NCBI GenBank assembly: GCA_027019335.1
Contig: JALUWV010000095.1
Coordinates: 1 to 35,265 of the forward strand
Direction of reading: 5' to 3'
Source of the DNA: Sulfurimonas sp.
Lineage (GTDB): Bacteria > Campylobacterota > Campylobacteria > Campylobacterales > Sulfurimonadaceae
Length of the DNA stretch: 35,265 nucleotides
The notes below the pieces were generated by a model. It ran no database searches. It was not told where the DNA came from and was given only the letters and a program-made list of their open reading frames with translations. The stretch's first letter is position 1, and each line of letters starts with the position of its first letter. Positions 22,294 through 29,867 of this stretch are shown one piece after another. The position numbers and the translations under genes are program-made.

Positions 22294-24215
22294 GTTTATT
22301 TAAACAAATGGCACTTGCCATATCCTTAATGATTATCATCCTACTTGGGTCAATCATGACACTCAACTACCAATCTTCAAAAAAAGATATGCTAGAAAAC
22401 CTCTACCAAACAACAGCAAACAATATCTCTTCGCTTGCAAGCCAACTTGCAGAAGCAGGTAATGACAAGGCATTGATTGGCAGTGTCATTGATGCTGAGT
22501 TTGATAGTGGCTATTTTAAAAAAATCACATTTACCTCTAATGACGGCTCTTTTGTCTATACACAAGAAGACCACGATGCTTTAGAGGGTTTACCCCAATG
22601 GTTTGTAAATTTTACAGATATTTCACTCCAAAGTGTGCAAGCAGATGTAACTTCAGGCTGGGAAATGCTCGGGGTAGTCAGTGTAACGGGAGATACCAGC
22701 ATTGTCTATAAAGCACTCTATAAAATGTTTTTACAACTTTTCACGATATTTACCATTGCTGTCTTTGTCTCCTTAATCATGTTAAGTATTTTACTTAAAA
22801 TCCTTCTCAGACCCCTCAAGCGTGTTCAAAAACAAGCCGAAGCCATTGCACAAAATAGATTTATCCTCCAAGAAGAGATTCCATACACTACAGAGTTTCG
22901 AGATGTTGTCCTTGGGATGAATACCATGGTTACAAAAGTCAAAGCCATGTTTGACAAAGGAAATCAAGCACTCAAAGAACAAAAAGAACGCGAATACACA
23001 GACCCAGTCACACAACTCAAAAATCGCCAATACCTCATAGATAAACTCCCTGAATTTTTAAAAATAGACGCGACTTCTAAAGGGGGTGTTTTTATGATGC
23101 TTGCATTTAATGGCATCATTGAAGCAAATGCAAAACTTGGACATAGACAAGTCGATACACTCTTTAAAAAGTTTGCAAATATGCTTCTTGAAACGGTATC
23201 CGCATTTGAAGATGCCATTGTCTTGCGGATGAATGGGACAGAATTTGCACTCTTTATTCCTGATTATAAAATGTTTCATGCTTTAACCCATGCTCATGAT
23301 ATTGTTCACTTTACACACGATACCATTGAACGAAATGAGTTAGACTCTGAAACAACTTTTCTCTCTATTGGTATTTACCAGTACAACTATCAAGAGAGCA
23401 TAGCAACCCTCCTCTCACAAGCAGATAATGCCCTCGCACAAGCAAAATTGCAAGCCGAGAAAGTTTTTCTTGCCACACCTGCCAATATTACTGAGGTCAT
23501 GGGGAAAGAGGCTTGGCGAAAAATCATTACAAAAGCCATTGAAAAAGAAGCCTTTACATTTATCTCTTGGCCGACTATGGATGTTCAAAGTAAAGAAATT
23601 GTACATTATGCACTCAGTCTCACACTTAAAGGCGAAAAAAACTACTCTTATGGACAGTTTATGGCTCCTGCTAATCAAATAGGACTTAGTCATGCTATCT
23701 ATACTTCTGCCCTCAATATGCTCTTTAAAAAGCCAAACAAAAATCTTTACCATACTACGTGTTCTTTGCGTTTACCCTATGAATTTTTAACACAAGAAGA
23801 GACTTTCAAACAAATGCAAGTTTTACTTCAATCCTATGCTAAAAAACTACCACTTAAGCTCATTATTGAAATGCCTGATAAACTGATGAATCAAAATACT
23901 GAGCTTGCACAACAATACAAAACACTTTTAGAAAAATACTCTATAGAATTGGGGATTTTTGAATTTATTGGAGAGAGTAAAGATTATCATTATCTTCAAA
24001 CACTCAGACCACTCTACATAAAAGCACATTTTGAATACTTTCTTTCAAAAAACAATCAAACCTTTACACCACTCAAGCTCCTCACAGAGAGTATGAACAT
24101 TCAACTCATCGCCAATGGGGTAATGGATATACATACCCTCGAAGAACTAGGTCAAAAAGATGTTTTCACCGTACAAGGAAAAGTGATAGAGCAATTAAAT
24201 TCCTCGGGAGTTTAA
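22290..24215 (+). CDS. lapD: LapD-like c-di-GMP receptor (LapD/MoxY-N, HAMP, degenerate GGDEF and EAL)
   Basis: A 641-residue inner-membrane protein; the start at 22290 overlaps the lapG stop (ATGA), while the longer frame from 22251 lies inside lapG. Order: TM1 (7-25), a periplasmic LapD/MoxY-like domain ending in TSGWEMLGVVSV, TM2 (about 145-170), HAMP (RPLKRVQKQAEAIAQNRF), GGDEF (DPVTQLKNRQYL at its start) and EAL. The GGDEF site reads NGTEF. In the EAL domain the signature region is HYALSL, IANGVM replaces the usual (A/E)xEGVE, and YIKAH replaces the usual YIKID. Both catalytic sites therefore look dead, as in LapD. It should bind c-di-GMP through the EAL domain and sequester the LapG protease through its periplasmic domain. 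The 3' end overlaps the convergent gene by 21 bases. Confidence 0.92.
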   Translation: MSLFKQMALAISLMIIILLGSIMTLNYQSSKKDMLENLYQTTANNISSLASQLAEAGNDKALIGSVIDAEFDSGYFKKITFTSNDGSFVYTQEDHDALEGLPQWFVNFTDISLQSVQADVTSGWEMLGVVSVTGDTSIVYKALYKMFLQLFTIFTIAVFVSLIMLSILLKILLRPLKRVQKQAEAIAQNRFILQEEIPYTTEFRDVVLGMNTMVTKVKAMFDKGNQALKEQKEREYTDPVTQLKNRQYLIDKLPEFLKIDATSKGGVFMMLAFNGIIEANAKLGHRQVDTLFKKFANMLLETVSAFEDAIVLRMNGTEFALFIPDYKMFHALTHAHDIVHFTHDTIERNELDSETTFLSIGIYQYNYQESIATLLSQADNALAQAKLQAEKVFLATPANITEVMGKEAWRKIITKAIEKEAFTFISWPTMDVQSKEIVHYALSLTLKGEKNYSYGQFMAPANQIGLSHAIYTSALNMLFKKPNKNLYHTTCSLRLPYEFLTQEETFKQMQVLLQSYAKKLPLKLIIEMPDKLMNQNTELAQQYKTLLEKYSIELGIFEFIGESKDYHYLQTLRPLYIKAHFEYFLSKNNQTFTPLKLLTESMNIQLIANGVMDIHTLEELGQKDVFTVQGKVIEQLNSSGV

Positions 24216-24647
24216 TCCTCGCATCATTGCATCGTTAATCTCTTTTTTATACTCTGGATTACTTTTTTCCAGCTGCTTCATAAAAGCAAGGATAATATTT
24301 TTATTTGTATTTTTATGCCTACAGAGCTTAAAAATAATGTCCATATAAACATCCGATTCGGGGTGTGCGCGTATGCCTAACTTCTTATGCATTGTAGGAT
24401 GATATTTTATCAGTAACTCAAGGGCAGATTGTAACTCTTGTGTTGTGCTTGCTCTATTTTTTATCACACGGTAAAGCTTTTCAAAGCTTGTCTCATCAAG
24501 CTCTTTTTTTTGAGCATTTTTTATCTTTTTTTCTTGTTCTTGCACTCGTTTCTTTTTTGCTCTTTGTGGCAAAACTAATAAAAGGATTAATAATCCTAAA
24601 ATTATAGCAAGACCAACAACTGATTTTACTAATATAACTACATCCAT
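24195..24647 (-). CDS. Membrane-anchored protein with a helical cytoplasmic tail, unknown function
   Basis: A 150-residue protein with one N-terminal membrane segment (VVGLAIILGLLILLLVLPQ, about 10-28), a very basic stop-transfer stretch (RAKKKRVQEQEKKIKNAQKK), then about 100 residues predicted to be helical. The tail contains QSALELLIKYHPTMHKKLG and YMDIIFKLCRHKNTNKNI. The N-terminus is probably outside, with the tail in the cytoplasm. ATG 24647 has AAAGGA at a proper distance. I recognise no family; similar small anchored proteins occur near motility and c-di-GMP genes in this phylum, but that is a weak argument. Its last seven codons overlap lapD antisense. Confidence 0.7.
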   Translation of the reverse strand: MDVVILVKSVVGLAIILGLLILLLVLPQRAKKKRVQEQEKKIKNAQKKELDETSFEKLYRVIKNRASTTQELQSALELLIKYHPTMHKKLGIRAHPESDVYMDIIFKLCRHKNTNKNIILAFMKQLEKSNPEYKKEINDAMMRGLNSRGI

Positions 24648-24663
24648 ATCTTTTCCTTTTTCA

Positions 24664-24683
24664 TTAGTAAATTAATTCACTAA
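24664..24683. promoter_or_regulatory. Near-perfect palindrome between two minus-strand genes
   Basis: TTAGTAAATTAATTCACTAA is palindromic at 18 of 20 positions (GTRAATTAATTYAC core). It lies 17 bases before the ATG of the anchored protein and just after the stop of the HTH gene. It is a possible operator or a weak terminator stem; there is no T-run. AT-rich palindromes of this quality can also arise by chance. Confidence 0.3.
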
Positions 24684-24689
24684 AATATG

Positions 24690-25514
24690 TTAATCATTTT
24701 TAACTAAATACTCTTCAAATATTTCTTTATACTTCTTCGCTGTAGGATAAGAGACTTTTGCCTCTTTTGATACAGAGTATACAGTAATTTTAAGCTTTTT
24801 ATCTAACAAGCTTTTTATCGCTTTTTCTATTTTATCTCTACTCTTTTCTTTATTTATTTTTCTTGCTTTTTTTGTTGCATTTATTTTTTTATTTGTAATA
24901 TTAATATGTTTAACATTATTTAGTATATTTTTTAATTCTTCTATCTTTTTATTGGAAGCTATTTCATCCATAAGTGAAAGTTGTGCGATTGCAGAGGTAA
25001 TTTGCTGTACAAGAAGCTTATTTTGGGACTCAGTAAGGTTATATCTGTAGTAATCATAAGCTTTTTTCTCATCTTTTTCTTCTTCTTTTATAGTTTTATG
25101 TTTATCAATTTTTACTAAATATTTTGCAAGTTCAGACTTATCTTCTGCTCTCGTTCTTTGCGCTGCTATAATTTTTCGCAACATTATCTGAATTTGTTCT
25201 TCTGTAAAGTAGTCTCGAATGTACTGGTTAAGTTTCTCTTTAGAACCCATATATGCAGACTCTTCAGGATATTTATACTTAAATGTTTCATACTCATTTA
25301 AGTAAAGTTTTTTGTTCGAAATATCAAAACGCACAATCATAAAACTTCTATTCATAAAAGGCATAAAAGAGATAAGTCGCGTTTTGATTTTTTCTTGTTC
25401 TTGTTCTCTTTTTCTTTCATTAAAAGAGAGATTGTCATTTTCATTTTTAAGGTCTACAAACCAGTGTACAAGCATAAACTGCTCTTTTCTAAGTACTGAA
25501 AGTCTTATTTCCAT
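24690..25514 (-). CDS. AT-rich orphan protein with a C-terminal helix-turn-helix
   Basis: A 274-residue, Lys/Glu-rich, largely helical protein with no membrane segment. Residues 1-95 have mixed alpha/beta character (RLISFMPFMNRSFMIVRFD then KKLYLNEYETFKYKYPEES). 95-210 are charged helices. The last 40 residues (LDKKLKITVYSVSKEAKVSYPTAKKYKEIF) read as a helix-turn-helix of the 'VSKxAxVSxxTAxKY' kind seen in plasmid and integrative-element regulators. I do not recognise a named family. The gene is richer in A and T than its neighbours, with long Lys/Asn/Ile runs, which hints at later acquisition. A TATATAATAATG promoter-like sequence lies about 35 bases upstream. It could be a regulator or a replication-initiator relative. 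Confidence 0.65.
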   Translation of the reverse strand: MEIRLSVLRKEQFMLVHWFVDLKNENDNLSFNERKREQEQEKIKTRLISFMPFMNRSFMIVRFDISNKKLYLNEYETFKYKYPEESAYMGSKEKLNQYIRDYFTEEQIQIMLRKIIAAQRTRAEDKSELAKYLVKIDKHKTIKEEEKDEKKAYDYYRYNLTESQNKLLVQQITSAIAQLSLMDEIASNKKIEELKNILNNVKHINITNKKINATKKARKINKEKSRDKIEKAIKSLLDKKLKITVYSVSKEAKVSYPTAKKYKEIFEEYLVKND

Positions 25515-25570
25515 GATGGCTCTTTTTCTTATGAAGTGTTTAACATTATTATATACTTTTTTTACTCATT

Positions 25571-25591
25571 TTCAAAGCTTTTTGCTTTGAA
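25571..25591. other. Short perfect hairpin upstream of guaA
   Basis: TTCAAAGC and GCTTTGAA flank the loop TTTTT, an 8-base-pair stem in the 150-base divergent region between the HTH gene and guaA. No T-run follows, so it does not look like a terminator. It could be an operator. No purine-riboswitch-like fold is seen in the rest of this gap. Confidence 0.35.
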
Positions 25592-25664
25592 GTTGTCATC
25601 TAAAATAATATTTTAATCCTTTTTAGTGTATTCTTCCATCTATACTTACACATAAGGCATTTCA

Positions 25665-27203
25665 ATGAAAAATGTTAGCATAATCGTCCTCGATTTTGGT
25701 TCTCAATACACGCAACTGATTGCACGTCGTCTTCGCGAAGACAAGATATACTGTGAGATACTTCCTTATCATACATCTGTCGCAGATATTCAAGCAAAAA
25801 ACCCTCAAGGAGTTATTCTCTCTGGTGGGCCTTCGTCTGTTTATAGTGAAAATGCTTACGAAGTAGATAAAGCCGTTTATGATTTAGGACTGCCTATTCT
25901 TGGTATTTGTTATGGAATGCAAAGAATTGCTGTTGATTTTGGAGGAAGTGTGATTCGCTCTGACCACCATGAATACGGTAAAGCAGAACTTAAAATCGAA
26001 ACAGACTCCCCACTTTTAGCTGATTGTGATGATGAACGCATCGTTTGGATGAGTCACTCTGATAGAGTTGATGTTCTCCCTGAAGGGTTTACTCCTATTG
26101 CTACTTCTGCAAACTCTCCATATGCAGCGATTGCAAATGAAGAAAAACGTGTTTATGCAATGCAATTTCACCCTGAAGTTCAGCACTCTGAAGAGGGTTA
26201 CTTAATGCTTCGTAACTTTGCAAAAAACATTTGTGGTGTTACTGAAAAATGGAAAATGGAGCATTTCTTAAAACAACAAATCGAACTTATCCGTGAAAAA
26301 GTCGGTGATGGAAAAGTACTTTGTGGACTCAGTGGTGGGGTAGATAGCTCTGTTGTTGCTGCAATGCTTTATGAAGCGATAGGAGATCAACTTGTTCCTG
26401 TATTTGTTGACAATGGACTTTTACGCAAAGGCGAACGCCAACAAGTAGAAGATGTTTTTAAAATAAATCTCAAAGCACCACTTATCACAGTAGATGCAGT
26501 AGATAACTTTTTAGGTAAGCTTGCAGGTGTTTCAGACCCTGAGCAAAAACGCAAGATTATCGGACATACATTTATAGAAGAGTTTGAAAAAGAGGCAAAA
26601 AAACATGATGGCATCAAGTTTTTAGCACAAGGAACACTCTATCCTGATGTTATCGAGTCTATTTCTGTAAATGGTCCCTCTGAAGTGATTAAATCACACC
26701 ATAATGTTGGTGGTTTACCTGATTGGATGGATTTTGAACTGATTGAACCACTTCGAGAACTTTTTAAAGATGAAGTCCGTAAAATCGGTTTAGAGTTAGG
26801 ACTTCCAGAGGGTATGATTAACCGTCATCCTTTCCCTGGGCCAGGACTTGCGATTAGAATTATGGGTGATGTTAATGTTCCTGACTTAGATTTACTTCGT
26901 GAAGCAGATGTCATTTTACTCGATGAACTCAAAGCCAGTGGGTACTACGCAAAAACATGGCAAGCTTTCGCTGTACTTTTAAATGTAAAATCAGTCGGTG
27001 TGATGGGTGATAACCGAACATACGATAATACAATTGCTGTACGTGTTGTAGAAGCAGTCGATGGTATGACGGCTACTTTTGCACACTTGCCACATGATTT
27101 ACTAGAGCGAATTTCTCGCAGAATTATCAATGAAGTTGATGGCATCAATAGAGTTGTTTATGATATTTCAAGCAAGCCACCAGCAACGATTGAGTGGGAA
27201 TAA
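25665..27203 (+). CDS. guaA: GMP synthase (glutamine-hydrolysing)
   Basis: A 512-residue GMP synthase, which aminates XMP to GMP with ATP and glutamine. The glutaminase domain (1-~190) has the nucleophile Cys82 in LGICYGMQ and the His-Glu of [10 protein letters not shown]. The ATP-pyrophosphatase domain has the loop [11 protein letters not shown] near 220. The C-terminal dimerisation domain contains [13 protein letters not shown] and ends in KPPATIEWE, the conserved terminus. ATG 25665 follows TAAGG. Length and motifs are those of the full bacterial enzyme. hemD overlaps its 3' end, and purD lies 1 kb further on. Confidence 0.98.
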   Translation: MKNVSIIVLDFGSQYTQLIARRLREDKIYCEILPYHTSVADIQAKNPQGVILSGGPSSVYSENAYEVDKAVYDLGLPILGICYGMQRIAVDFGGSVIRSDHHEYGKAELKIETDSPLLADCDDERIVWMSHSDRVDVLPEGFTPIATSANSPYAAIANEEKRVYAMQFHPEVQHSEEGYLMLRNFAKNICGVTEKWKMEHFLKQQIELIREKVGDGKVLCGLSGGVDSSVVAAMLYEAIGDQLVPVFVDNGLLRKGERQQVEDVFKINLKAPLITVDAVDNFLGKLAGVSDPEQKRKIIGHTFIEEFEKEAKKHDGIKFLAQGTLYPDVIESISVNGPSEVIKSHHNVGGLPDWMDFELIEPLRELFKDEVRKIGLELGLPEGMINRHPFPGPGLAIRIMGDVNVPDLDLLREADVILLDELKASGYYAKTWQAFAVLLNVKSVGVMGDNRTYDNTIAVRVVEAVDGMTATFAHLPHDLLERISRRIINEVDGINRVVYDISSKPPATIEWE

Positions 27204-27840
27204 AGATATTTATCTTTTTTCCACCTCTTCGCACCCTGATACTATAAACATTCGCTCATTAGAGATAAGTTTTTTTTCACCACAAATTGATTTTTCTTCT
27301 TCTGAATACCTCCTCATTACCTCTAAGCAGGCACTTAAGGCACTTAAAAACTATAAAAGCCAAGATTATGCACAAAAAAAGGTATTTTGCATCTCACAAG
27401 CAACGGCAAAGACAGCTAAAAAAATGGGATTAGATGTTGTTGCAGTCGCTCAAGGGTATGGGGATACCCTCACAGAAATTCTACAAGACTATCCAAAGAC
27501 AACTCACTACTTATACCTTCGAGGAGAAGTTGTTGCTTCTGACTTTGTACAAAGATGTCAAAAGGATGGTTATAGTATAGAAGAAGCCATTGTTTATAAA
27601 AGTGAATGTTCCCAAGCACTTCTTGAAAAAGATTTCAAAAAAAAGAGTATTTTTATCTTTACCTCCCCTTCTGCGGTGAAGTGCTTTTTAAAAACACATA
27701 CATTTCCAGAGGATTCTTTGAGTATAGTTATAGGAAAAACCACAGCAAAAAGCCTCCCAAGAGAGGCTTTATATGCTATCGCTCCTGAGCCTAGTATTGA
27801 TGCATGTGTTGCACTTGCACAAACTTATCGTGCTAACTAA
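27190..27840 (+). CDS. hemD: Uroporphyrinogen-III synthase
   Basis: About 216 residues; HemD closes and inverts ring D of hydroxymethylbilane to give uroporphyrinogen III for haem, siroheme and B12. The family is poorly conserved. Marks here are [12 protein letters not shown] near the start, [66 protein letters not shown], and [11 protein letters not shown], which together follow the HemD two-domain pattern. The frame is open from 27130, but the family begins near DIYLF. No ATG is available there; TTG 27190 (overlapping guaA by 14 bases) is the best candidate and ATT 27208 is an alternative. Coupling to guaA translation is likely. Confidence 0.85.
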   Translation: MSGNKDIYLFSTSSHPDTINIRSLEISFFSPQIDFSSSEYLLITSKQALKALKNYKSQDYAQKKVFCISQATAKTAKKMGLDVVAVAQGYGDTLTEILQDYPKTTHYLYLRGEVVASDFVQRCQKDGYSIEEAIVYKSECSQALLEKDFKKKSIFIFTSPSAVKCFLKTHTFPEDSLSIVIGKTTAKSLPREALYAIAPEPSIDACVALAQTYRAN

Positions 27841-27863
27841 AATTAAATCAAGTATCTTTTTTG

Positions 27864-27869
27864 TATAAT
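27864..27869 (+). promoter_or_regulatory. Consensus -10 box for the 6S-like RNA
   Basis: A perfect TATAAT, preceded by TTTTTTG as is typical for vegetative promoters in this phylum, ends 8 bases before the first paired base of the structured RNA at 27878. Confidence 0.75.
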
Positions 27870-27877
27870 ACATTCTT

Positions 27878-28072
27878 AGTCTGATATGTTCGATTAATCG
27901 CACCAATGAGGGTTCTACATATTCAAATCGTGAATCAGTAGAGTTTTTGTGTGTCGGTGCTATCGTTTGAGATATGTTCACTCTGTCGAGATACTGCCGC
28001 CGTTAAATGACTCTCTCTTCACCCAAATTCGGCTTTTAGAACCAAGCCAAATGCGAAGCGGCATATCGGGCT
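27878..28072 (+). ncRNA. ssrS: 6S-like RNA (purD-motif position)
   Basis: About 195 bases that fold into one long rod. AGTCTGATATG (27878-27888) pairs with CATATCGGGCT (28062-28072) over 11 pairs including G-U pairs. GGTTCTA (27911-27917) pairs with TAGAACC (28037-28043), and GTGAA (27930-27934) with TTCAC (28018-28022). CGGTGCTATC (27955-27964) pairs with GATACTGCCG (27990-27999) at 9 of 10 positions and forms the terminal hairpin. Between the last two stems lies a roughly symmetrical open region of about 20 bases per side. This is the 6S RNA plan, in which an open central bubble mimics a melted promoter and holds RNA polymerase. The place upstream of purD is where the epsilonproteobacterial purD motif, later linked to 6S RNA, is found. 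A separate promoter for purD follows, so this RNA is probably independent. Confidence 0.8.
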
Positions 28073-28106
28073 ATATTATTTTAAACATCTATTGAGTGTA
28101 TTTTTG

Positions 28107-28112
28107 TATACT
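28107..28112 (+). promoter_or_regulatory. -10 box for purD
   Basis: TATACT preceded by TTTTTG, the same pattern as the RNA's promoter. A start near 28119 gives a 25-base leader containing the GGAGA ribosome binding site before ATG 28144. It implies that purD need not be transcribed through the upstream RNA. Confidence 0.6.
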
Positions 28113-28143
28113 TTATAGATTTTTAAGCAATTGGAGAAGATAT

Positions 28144-29409
28144 ATGAAAATTTTGATTTTAGGAAGTGGTGGACGCGAGTACTCTATTGCTAGAGCTATA
28201 AAAAATGAACAAGAAGAGCATGAACTTTTCTTTCAACCTGGAAATGGTGCTACACATCAGCTAGGAACCAACCTCAATATTAAAGATTATCACGATTTAG
28301 CTGCATTTGCAGAGGAAAATGCGATTGAACTTACAATCGTTGGTCCTGAAGCTCCTTTAGTAGACGGAGTTGTTGATATTTTTAAAGCAAAAGGCTTAAA
28401 TATTTTTGGACCTAGTAAAGAAGCGGCTCAACTTGAAGGCTCAAAAGTCTATATGAAAAACTTTTTAGCTAAATACAACATTCCTACAGCTCGCTATATC
28501 GAAACAGCTTCCATAGAAGATGCTTTTAAATTTACCGATACACTCCAAGCCCCTATCGTTGTCAAAGCAGATGGACTTTGTGGTGGAAAAGGTGTCATTA
28601 TTGCACAAAGCCATGATGAAGCAAAAATCGCTATCTCTGAAATGCTTAGTGGAAAATCTTTTGGAGATGCAGGGCTTAAAGTCATTGTCGAAGAGTTCTT
28701 AGATGGATATGAACTCTCAATGTTCGCTGTATGTGATGGTAAAGATTATATCTTACTCCCAGCAGCACAAGACCATAAACGTCTTCTAAACAACGATGAA
28801 GGTCCAAATACAGGGGGGATGGGAGCTTATGCACCAACACCACTTGTTGATGAAACACTTTACCAAAAGGTAAGAGAACGCATCATTCACCCTACTCTTG
28901 ATGGAATGCAAAAAGAGAATGCCCCTTTTGAGGGTGTCCTTTTTATAGGCATAATGGTTGTCAATGGAGAACCTATTACTTTAGAATTTAATGTACGTTT
29001 TGGAGACCCTGAGTGTGAAATACTCATGCCACTTATGACATCAAGTGTCAGCGATATGTTTTTAAAAGCTTCTACAAATAGACTCTCAGAAATACAAGTA
29101 GAGTTCTCTTCACAACATGCAGTTGGTGTTGTCATGGCGAGTGGAAACTACCCTTATAGTAGTTCTACCCCTGCTGAAATCATTCTTGATGATGTGAAAC
29201 ATGAAGATATTGCAAACAATACACATATTTCATTTGCTGGTGTAAGCATGGAAGATGATGTTTTATATGCAGACGGTGGACGTGTTTTAGTTTGTGTTGG
29301 TTTAGGCGATACAATTAAACAAGCTCGTGACCGTGCCTACTTACGCTGTGGACAAGTACACTTTGCAGGTAAAAAACTTCGCACTGACATTGCTTACCAA
29401 GCATTATAG
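28144..29409 (+). CDS. purD: Phosphoribosylamine-glycine ligase (GAR synthetase)
   Basis: A 421-residue ATP-grasp enzyme, the second step of purine synthesis: phosphoribosylamine + glycine + ATP to GAR. ATG 28144 is chosen because [15 protein letters not shown] is the conserved N-terminus and GGAGA lies eight bases upstream; the frame's earlier Met codons are in the leader. The motifs are in order: [45 protein letters not shown] (ATP-grasp), [20 protein letters not shown], and [17 protein letters not shown]. No fusion with purM or purN. The RDD gene follows 8 bases later. Confidence 0.97.
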   Translation: MKILILGSGGREYSIARAIKNEQEEHELFFQPGNGATHQLGTNLNIKDYHDLAAFAEENAIELTIVGPEAPLVDGVVDIFKAKGLNIFGPSKEAAQLEGSKVYMKNFLAKYNIPTARYIETASIEDAFKFTDTLQAPIVVKADGLCGGKGVIIAQSHDEAKIAISEMLSGKSFGDAGLKVIVEEFLDGYELSMFAVCDGKDYILLPAAQDHKRLLNNDEGPNTGGMGAYAPTPLVDETLYQKVRERIIHPTLDGMQKENAPFEGVLFIGIMVVNGEPITLEFNVRFGDPECEILMPLMTSSVSDMFLKASTNRLSEIQVEFSSQHAVGVVMASGNYPYSSSTPAEIILDDVKHEDIANNTHISFAGVSMEDDVLYADGGRVLVCVGLGDTIKQARDRAYLRCGQVHFAGKKLRTDIAYQAL

Positions 29410-29417
29410 GATTAGGA

Positions 29418-29867
29418 TTGGACGAAAATATAGAAACTATTTTACATAGAGAGCATCTGAGTTTAGCATCCATACCAAAACGGAGTCTTGCATTTTTTAT
29501 TGATGAGACACTGCTCTCTTTTTTACTCATTATTGCTTTATGGGACTCTTTTTCTGCTGCCCAAAATGTAAATGAGATGATTAATATTACCAATAGTTTT
29601 CTTTTAGAGTATATGTTCTTAAAAATTGTCTATCAAGCTTTTTTTACTATGCAATACGGTGCAACAATTGGAAAACTCTTAGTAAAAATACGGGTTATAG
29701 AACTAAAAACTCTCTCAAATCCAAATGTACTTGTCTCTTTAAATCGTGCTATATTTCGCATCATTAGTGAAATGTTTTTTTATCTTGGGTTTTTATGGGG
29801 CATCCTCCAACCCTCCAAACAAACACTTCATGACAAAACAGCAAGGACATTAGTTATCAATGCTTAA
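29418..29867 (+). CDS. RDD-family membrane protein
   Basis: A 149-residue protein of the RDD family with three to four membrane segments. The family residues are visible: Arg in SIPKRSLAFFIDE, the Asp of the first helix in the same segment, and later GATIGKLLVKIRVIE and TLHDKTARTLVI, the conserved end. The function of most RDD proteins is unknown; some have been linked to ion exchange. TTG 29418 is the likely start with AGGA upstream. It overlaps lptD by eight bases, so it is translated with the outer-membrane assembly gene. Whether it has a role in envelope assembly is unproven. Confidence 0.85.
   Translation: MDENIETILHREHLSLASIPKRSLAFFIDETLLSFLLIIALWDSFSAAQNVNEMINITNSFLLEYMFLKIVYQAFFTMQYGATIGKLLVKIRVIELKTLSNPNVLVSLNRAIFRIISEMFFYLGFLWGILQPSKQTLHDKTARTLVINA

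Noticed and set aside
25515-25664. Purine (guanine) riboswitch upstream of guaA
   Set aside because: The gap has only a simple 8-pair hairpin; no three-way junction or conserved loop sequences could be found.
27769-27981. Minus-strand 70-codon frame over hemD's end and the RNA
   Set aside because: It runs through the structured RNA and hemD, and has no ribosome binding site; the RNA fold explains the sequence better.
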